From: Bacillota bacterium
Lineage (GTDB): Bacteria > Bacillota_I > Bacilli_A > ML615J-28 > CAG-698
Reading direction: 5' to 3'
Length of the DNA: 64,000 nt
NCBI GenBank assembly: GCA_016280895.1
Contig: JAEEHM010000093.1
Span: 1-64,000 of the forward strand
The notes beneath the pieces are model-generated. The model was not told the origin of the DNA, did no database searches, and saw nothing but the letters and a program-made list of their open reading frames with translations. Position numbers and translations under genes: made by a program. Positions 60,301-64,000 of the stretch are shown one piece after another. How positions within the stretch are numbered: the first letter of the stretch is position 1; each line of letters opens with the position of its first letter.

Positions 60301-60433
60301 CACAAATAAAATATCATATGAATCTGGTTCAATAGAAAACCCGACAATATCAAAGCATATTGTGGATGTTTTAGAAGGAACATTACCTGCATTTTGTTAT
60401 CGAGAATCTAAATATGATGTAGGTGATAAATAA
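57341..60433 (+). CDS. TrlF/Ppl-like PHP-domain AAA/SMC-type ATPase
   Basis: GSIWRRWDFHVHTPYSLLN PHP motif; Walker A IIGNKGSGKSAISDI; coiled coil; QLSPGEKGIVLLIFYLALDKGNKTLIIDQPEDNLDN. Confidence 0.87.
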   Translation: MNEIGSIWRRWDFHVHTPYSLLNNEFGDCDDEEIWDKYVHTLYVKAISLSIGAIFLTDYFIIEGYEKVVSIIKNQERMKKIFANEIKKDSNFLTKVNKIAIFPNIEFRTSDTINQNKVQVHVLFSNELASNTIKKYFLKMLYCDLSGNKWYCDLDDLKKLGEYCDERGIGNLVGHNRLKLGMNNFSVKIDDVKKYLEDKRFEGKYIIVSVVEDLDTLNWQNQSGSLRVKYRQLSQAVFTSNDNNIKWFKSEECEKTIGKTLPCITGSDCHNFEDMFESNNLKYCWVKSDTTFRGLKDSLKNSEERIYIGEKPIDIALQEKRKSYTIKSIDIYTDSLESQKHWINGHLDFNPGMISIIGNKGSGKSAISDIISYLGNTSKESYFSFLRRDRFFDKTNKYANNYKGYLTFYDGAKTEEKIIKENGYDSEKIERVMYLPQRYIENTCNDINRTYFKNEIEGLIFSYIDDLDKNGCKNLTELINKKFSTINIEIETLKVKINDINKDIVEKERKLTLEFRNHLSLNKQEILQKIENHKRSKPEQIEKPLLDDNNKYLILYSRCSQLKKTVLEDHNMEYTKYEKITDELNSIDYIINIENEVKKRIIELNNLYKNHNDQYNLDINCEVSLVKNEEKEFNEYYKRLNDDQAKLREKLVKIDNESSIYDIDNTKYEEIENKIKLISNYFAKEAAIDEIFEELSKKISTQQAQYQANQEEIKKWDLIDYGLKNGNSIIPYENSLKGIQTQIDYVNNELPNEINKLKNKQIELINELYEKLVLKRNSLRELYEAVQNKVNSVLEDGLDKMTFDSVIAFDSALIKKIDMMVNHRVSSKYSDLSYLENIVPKIDFNDKQSTISFIKEQFGNLCNDLNCFYKNMLKDNNQVDFYNLLSKLDYLSVQYDLKMNNKALDQLSPGEKGIVLLIFYLALDKGNKTLIIDQPEDNLDNQSIFERLTKLIVMAKKNRQIIVVTHNPNIAVACDSEQIIYASIDQNTNKISYESGSIENPTISKHIVDVLEGTLPAFCYRESKYDVGDK

Positions 60434-60596
60434 AAACAATAGACAATCAAAAATAGTTAAATGCTTGATAAAAAACAATATAAAAAGAAATACATATGAG
60501 CAAATACAATCCTTATTAAAAGTTTTGATGCATCTATTTATAAAACGACTAAGGATTCTATAACTGTTAGCATTTATGACTAAGCACTTTAGTCGA

Positions 60597-60665
60597 AAAC
60601 TAACTCCTTTTATAGCTGCATTTGATTAACCACTATTATCAATGACTATGAAGGAGTTTTTTTAT
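60597..60665 (+). terminator. Possible long-stem terminator
   Basis: aactcctt...aaggagttttttta. Confidence 0.4.
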
Positions 60666-60689
60666 TTGTGTTAAATATATAATAAAGAT

Positions 60690-60941
60690 AACCAAAAAGT
60701 GGAAAGTTAATTTTACCAATTAATTGTCCATAGGTTATCTTTTTTGATATACTATACACATATGGAGGATAAAAATTATGAATATGTGTATTAGTACTAA
60801 ATTAGCAGAATTTAAACACTGAATATTAAACCAAACTTTAGTGAATTATCAAGATTATTGGGTGTAGATCGTCATACATTAAAGAAGCACTATGAAGCAG
60901 GAGGAGTTAAGCCAAGAAAGAAAAGACAATATAATGTGTAA
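60690..60941 (+). pseudogene. Decayed IS21-family element (left-end-like repeat + IstA N-terminus, frameshifted)
   Basis: aaccaaaaagtggaaagttaattttaccaat resembles the 70-bp repeat; 60822-60941 encodes NIKPNFSELSRLLGVDRHTLKKHYEAGGVKPRKKRQYNV* (IstA-type HTH). Confidence 0.65.
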
Positions 60942-61015
60942 AAAACCGAACAATTAATGCAAAAAGTCTTTACATAAAAATTACAATATGGTAAAATTAT
61001 GTAGAGGTGTTAACA

Positions 61016-62332
61016 ATGAAGAAACTATTACAATTTTCAACATACGGAATTAAAAATATTGAGAACATGATTACTCTTGATTTTGCTAACCAAACAATTG
61101 AAAAGGGTATTCAAAAAACTAATAATGTTAAAGGAATTTTTGGCTATAATGGAGCTGGTAAAAGTGCCATTATCACTTCAGTTGATTTTTATAATAAAAT
61201 TGTTTGTAATCCTAATTATTTGGTACAAAATGATACTAAAGATAATTTGAGCAAATTAGTCAATTATATTAGAAATGAATTTTATATTTCTGCATTATTT
61301 GAATTTGACAAAGGCATTGTCATAAAACATACTATAAAATTAGTTAAAGGTGAAATTATATCTGATTTTGTTATTTCTGAGGAATGCATTTCTATGTCAA
61401 TGGGGCGAACACTTAATGATAAGTTTAAACCAATTATTGAGAAAAGAGAAAACGAAATCTATATTGAAGACAAAATCAAAAATGCTTCAACTCGAAATTA
61501 TGAATTTTCATTAAATGATTTAAAATACAGTTCAATAGTTCAAAGCATGATGCAACAAATAATTGATCATGATAAAGAAGAAAACAATAGCGAGTTCTCT
61601 GTATTAGAAAAAATAGCTTTATCTCTTTATTCAAGTGTTAATAGTATATTGGTTTATATGCAAGAAACAGATATACACAATAATTATAAAATTGACAATA
61701 ACATTTTGAAGGACTTAATTAGTAGAGTAGAAAAAATTAAAGTTGATTTGACTGATTTTACCGAAGTTTATACAAGCGATACTATTGTTCCTAAATCTGA
61801 ATTTGAAAACTATGAGAAAGAAAATAAAAAGCTAGAAAGATTTATCAAATACTTTAAGCCAGATTTGAAGGAAATCAAATTAATACCTAGTGAAAATAGA
61901 AATGTATATAATGTAAGAAAATTATTTGTATATGAGAATTATCGTGTTGAACTAGAATTTGAGTCTTCAGGAATAAAACAATTAGTTAAACTATATTCTT
62001 ATCTAGAAAAATGTGCTAAGGGAAGAATTGTATTTGTTGATGAAATTGATACAAATATAAATGCAGTTTATTTTGAAAAACTAGTATCATTCTTTAAAAA
62101 TTATGGAAAAGGACAATTGATATTTACTACTCATAATATTGAAGTAATGAAGGCATTAAAGAATCAAAGTAGATCTATTGCTGTTTTAGGCGTTGATAAT
62201 AAATTAGATACATGGGTAAGTAAAGGAAACAAATCTCCAATTAATGATTATATAAATGGAGACTTCCCTAATTCACCAATGAATATTGAAGATTTTGACT
62301 TTATTAATATTTTTATGGGTGATGAAAAATGA
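61016..62332 (+). CDS. AAA-family ATPase (RloA/AbiLi-like)
   Basis: Walker A GIFGYNGAGKSAIITS; SSGIKQLVKLYSYLEKCAKGRIVFVDEIDTNI; LIFTTHNIEVM; track start 61007. Confidence 0.85.
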   Translation: MKKLLQFSTYGIKNIENMITLDFANQTIEKGIQKTNNVKGIFGYNGAGKSAIITSVDFYNKIVCNPNYLVQNDTKDNLSKLVNYIRNEFYISALFEFDKGIVIKHTIKLVKGEIISDFVISEECISMSMGRTLNDKFKPIIEKRENEIYIEDKIKNASTRNYEFSLNDLKYSSIVQSMMQQIIDHDKEENNSEFSVLEKIALSLYSSVNSILVYMQETDIHNNYKIDNNILKDLISRVEKIKVDLTDFTEVYTSDTIVPKSEFENYEKENKKLERFIKYFKPDLKEIKLIPSENRNVYNVRKLFVYENYRVELEFESSGIKQLVKLYSYLEKCAKGRIVFVDEIDTNINAVYFEKLVSFFKNYGKGQLIFTTHNIEVMKALKNQSRSIAVLGVDNKLDTWVSKGNKSPINDYINGDFPNSPMNIEDFDFINIFMGDEK

Positions 62333-62814
62333 TAAAATTAGTTTTTATTATGGAAACCCGTTCATCCAATAGATCAGATTGGATGTACATAAAATCTTCA
62401 ATTGATTATTTTTATAAACCAAGAACATTTGCCTTAGACAAAATATTTGCTACCACAAAATCTGAGCTTATTAGCCAAGACACAAGAATTAAAAGTAAAA
62501 TAGATGATCCAACAAGAGAAGTAAAGGTTATAATTGTTGCTTATTATGATAGGGAAGAAGATTTGAATGATAAAATAATAAAGTATTGTAATGATAATGA
62601 TTACGATTTGGTTTGGATGAATTTAGATGTCGAAGATGTCTATTTAGGAAAACAAGTGCTAGATAATCGTAAAAAATCTGAAGCGATTAATTTCCAATCT
62701 AAAAAGCATAAATTGCTTCCAAAACTTACTGGACTTGCAAACACTTCCCCTTCGAAGACAAGACATACAACAAATTTGCTTTTAGTATTGGATAAATATA
62801 TAGCAAGAAATTAG
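62329..62814 (+). CDS. Small partner protein (minimal RloB/TOPRIM-like candidate)
   Basis: ATGA overlap with ATPase; LVFIMETRSSNRSDWMYI and IIVAYYDREED motifs. Confidence 0.6.
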   Translation: MIKLVFIMETRSSNRSDWMYIKSSIDYFYKPRTFALDKIFATTKSELISQDTRIKSKIDDPTREVKVIIVAYYDREEDLNDKIIKYCNDNDYDLVWMNLDVEDVYLGKQVLDNRKKSEAINFQSKKHKLLPKLTGLANTSPSKTRHTTNLLLVLDKYIARN

Positions 62815-62856
62815 CATAAAAGTTACATAATTGTAATTTTTGTGTTCGTTTTAAAC

Positions 62857-62926
62857 ATGTTAAATGTCAATATTATTTTAACCGAAAAAGAGAATATTAA
62901 TTTAACCAATGGGGGATAGGGGAAAT
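62857..62926. repeat. 70-bp repeat, copy C (IS21-like end)
   Basis: atgttaaatgtcaatattattttaaccgaaaaagagaatattaatttaaccaatgggggataggggaaa. Confidence 0.92.
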
Positions 62927-63043
62927 GTGTCTGAAGTATTTTATTCTTTAGAAACAAAGAAAACGAGAAATGGAACCTAAATCTTTGCCTAATAAAAACA
63001 AACTTTGCTTAAAAATGATACAAAAATAGGCAAATTGCTTTAA

Positions 63044-63109
63044 AACCTTGGGTTTAGTCGTAAAAACCTTGGGTTTCGTTTGTAAAACCTTGGGTTTGAT
63101 GGTATAATA
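63044..63109 (+). promoter_or_regulatory. Three 21-bp-spaced palindromes overlapping a promoter
   Basis: AAACCTTGGGTTT at 63044, 63065 and 63086; -35 TTGTAA (63081-63086), 17 bp, -10 TATAAT (63104-63109). Confidence 0.85.
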
Positions 63110-63126
63110 AACACAAGAGGTGCATT

Positions 63127-64000
63127 ATGAAAAAGATAGGTTTGTTTTTAATAACATTATTATTTTTAATATTTACAGTTTCCTGCAAAAATGAACAAGA
63201 AAAAGAAGATGATTTCAACAATGAATTATATATAAATAAAGTAAATGATATTCTTTCTTTAGAAGATTTTAATTTACCAAATGGGAAAATTAAAAAAGTA
63301 GATGAAATAAATAATGATACAATAAAATATGTTGTTGTAAAAATAGAAGAAAGTGATACAGATTATAATACATATAAAGAATATATAGATAATTATTTTC
63401 AAAATATCAATTATAAAAATGCTACTAGAATATTAAGATTTGATAGAATTAATAATTTCAATATTTATCGAAGTTCTAATGAATATAGTAAGTTATCATT
63501 GTATTATAATGATGTAAGTAATTATTATTATATAAGTGCAACATATAATGAAGAAGATTATTTAGGTGAATCAGCAATAATATTGTTCGATTATTTTAAT
63601 AAAATATATAATCTAAATATATCATTTTTAAAAGATGTTAAATTCATAAAATCTATAGCTGGTTTTGATGGTGAACTTGGTCTTAATTTTGAAATTTATG
63701 GTAAAGATGTAAATGAGATAAATATAGATCAATATTATACATATTTAAAAGATATGGAAAAGGTAATAGATAAAGATTACATTAAAACTGAAGAAGTTTA
63801 TGCAATTGAAGAAAATATGACTGAATATTTTGTGACATCTTTTTATAATATTGAAGATAAAGATGATGTATATAAAATATCTAATTATTATCTAATGTAT
63901 AATAAGAGGATCAAATTAACATCAGATGGTAAATCAGAATTAACATCTTATAGTTTCTCTATATCAGGAGAATCTTATGATCAAGATAAGAACAAAATCC
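63127..64000 (+). CDS. Lipoprotein, truncated by window end
   Basis: MKKIGLFLITLLFLIFTVSCKNEQEKEDD lipobox; open to the end of the window, so absent from the ORF track. Confidence 0.85.
   Translation, partial: MKKIGLFLITLLFLIFTVSCKNEQEKEDDFNNELYINKVNDILSLEDFNLPNGKIKKVDEINNDTIKYVVVKIEESDTDYNTYKEYIDNYFQNINYKNATRILRFDRINNFNIYRSSNEYSKLSLYYNDVSNYYYISATYNEEDYLGESAIILFDYFNKIYNLNISFLKDVKFIKSIAGFDGELGLNFEIYGKDVNEINIDQYYTYLKDMEKVIDKDYIKTEEVYAIEENMTEYFVTSFYNIEDKDDVYKISNYYLMYNKRIKLTSDGKSELTSYSFSISGESYDQDKNKI

Noticed and set aside
63044-63109. Possible CRISPR-like repeats
   Set aside because: 13-bp repeats with 8-bp gaps over a promoter; fits operators, not CRISPR.
1-64000. tRNA/rRNA genes or a complete prophage
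   Set aside because: No cloverleaf or rRNA-like sequence recognised by eye, and no capsid, terminase, portal or integrase ORF in the track; a tRNAscan/Infernal run would be needed to exclude tRNAs formally.

Overview
64 kb of an AT-rich, low-GC Gram-positive (Bacillota/Mollicutes-like) chromosome, almost entirely + strand. About 0-17.7 kb is housekeeping and surface genes: fhs, a metallophosphoesterase, a GT8-acyltransferase fusion operon, a minus-strand arcA-arcB-arcC arginine deiminase operon, and a ~1,700-aa modular lipoprotein. 17.8-26.0 kb is an accessory/defence island: XRE-MNT, two GNATs, HigBA with a degenerate IrrE-like domain, a repeated structured RNA-like leader, an unknown gene pair, decayed DUF1016 genes and an AAA ATPase + TOPRIM-like pair. 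26.1-49.3 kb is an exopolysaccharide/capsule locus with a possible CDP-activated substituent pathway and a probable UDP-L-QuiNAc/RhaNAc-type nucleotide-sugar pathway. 49.3-62.9 kb is a second defence island: TM + DGQHR pair, AbiH-like, TM + LPO_1073/Vpar_1526-like pair with a matched motif, a PD-(D/E)XK protein, a TrlF/Ppl-like PHP-ATPase, and an ATPase + small TOPRIM-like pair. It is interleaved with 3' fragments of ugd and mnaA and with IS21-like end repeats. The window ends inside another lipoprotein gene. The strongest novelty candidates are: (1) the overlapping TM/receptor pair sharing an 18-aa AVGVNNGE motif at facing termini, suggestive of matched-motif amyloid-type signalling; (2) the repeated promoter + structured RNA + terminator leader at 21.36-21.58 kb, ahead of two unknown genes; (3) the alternating ugd'/mnaA' scars around defence cargo. 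All family calls come from reading the protein sequences; no database search was run.
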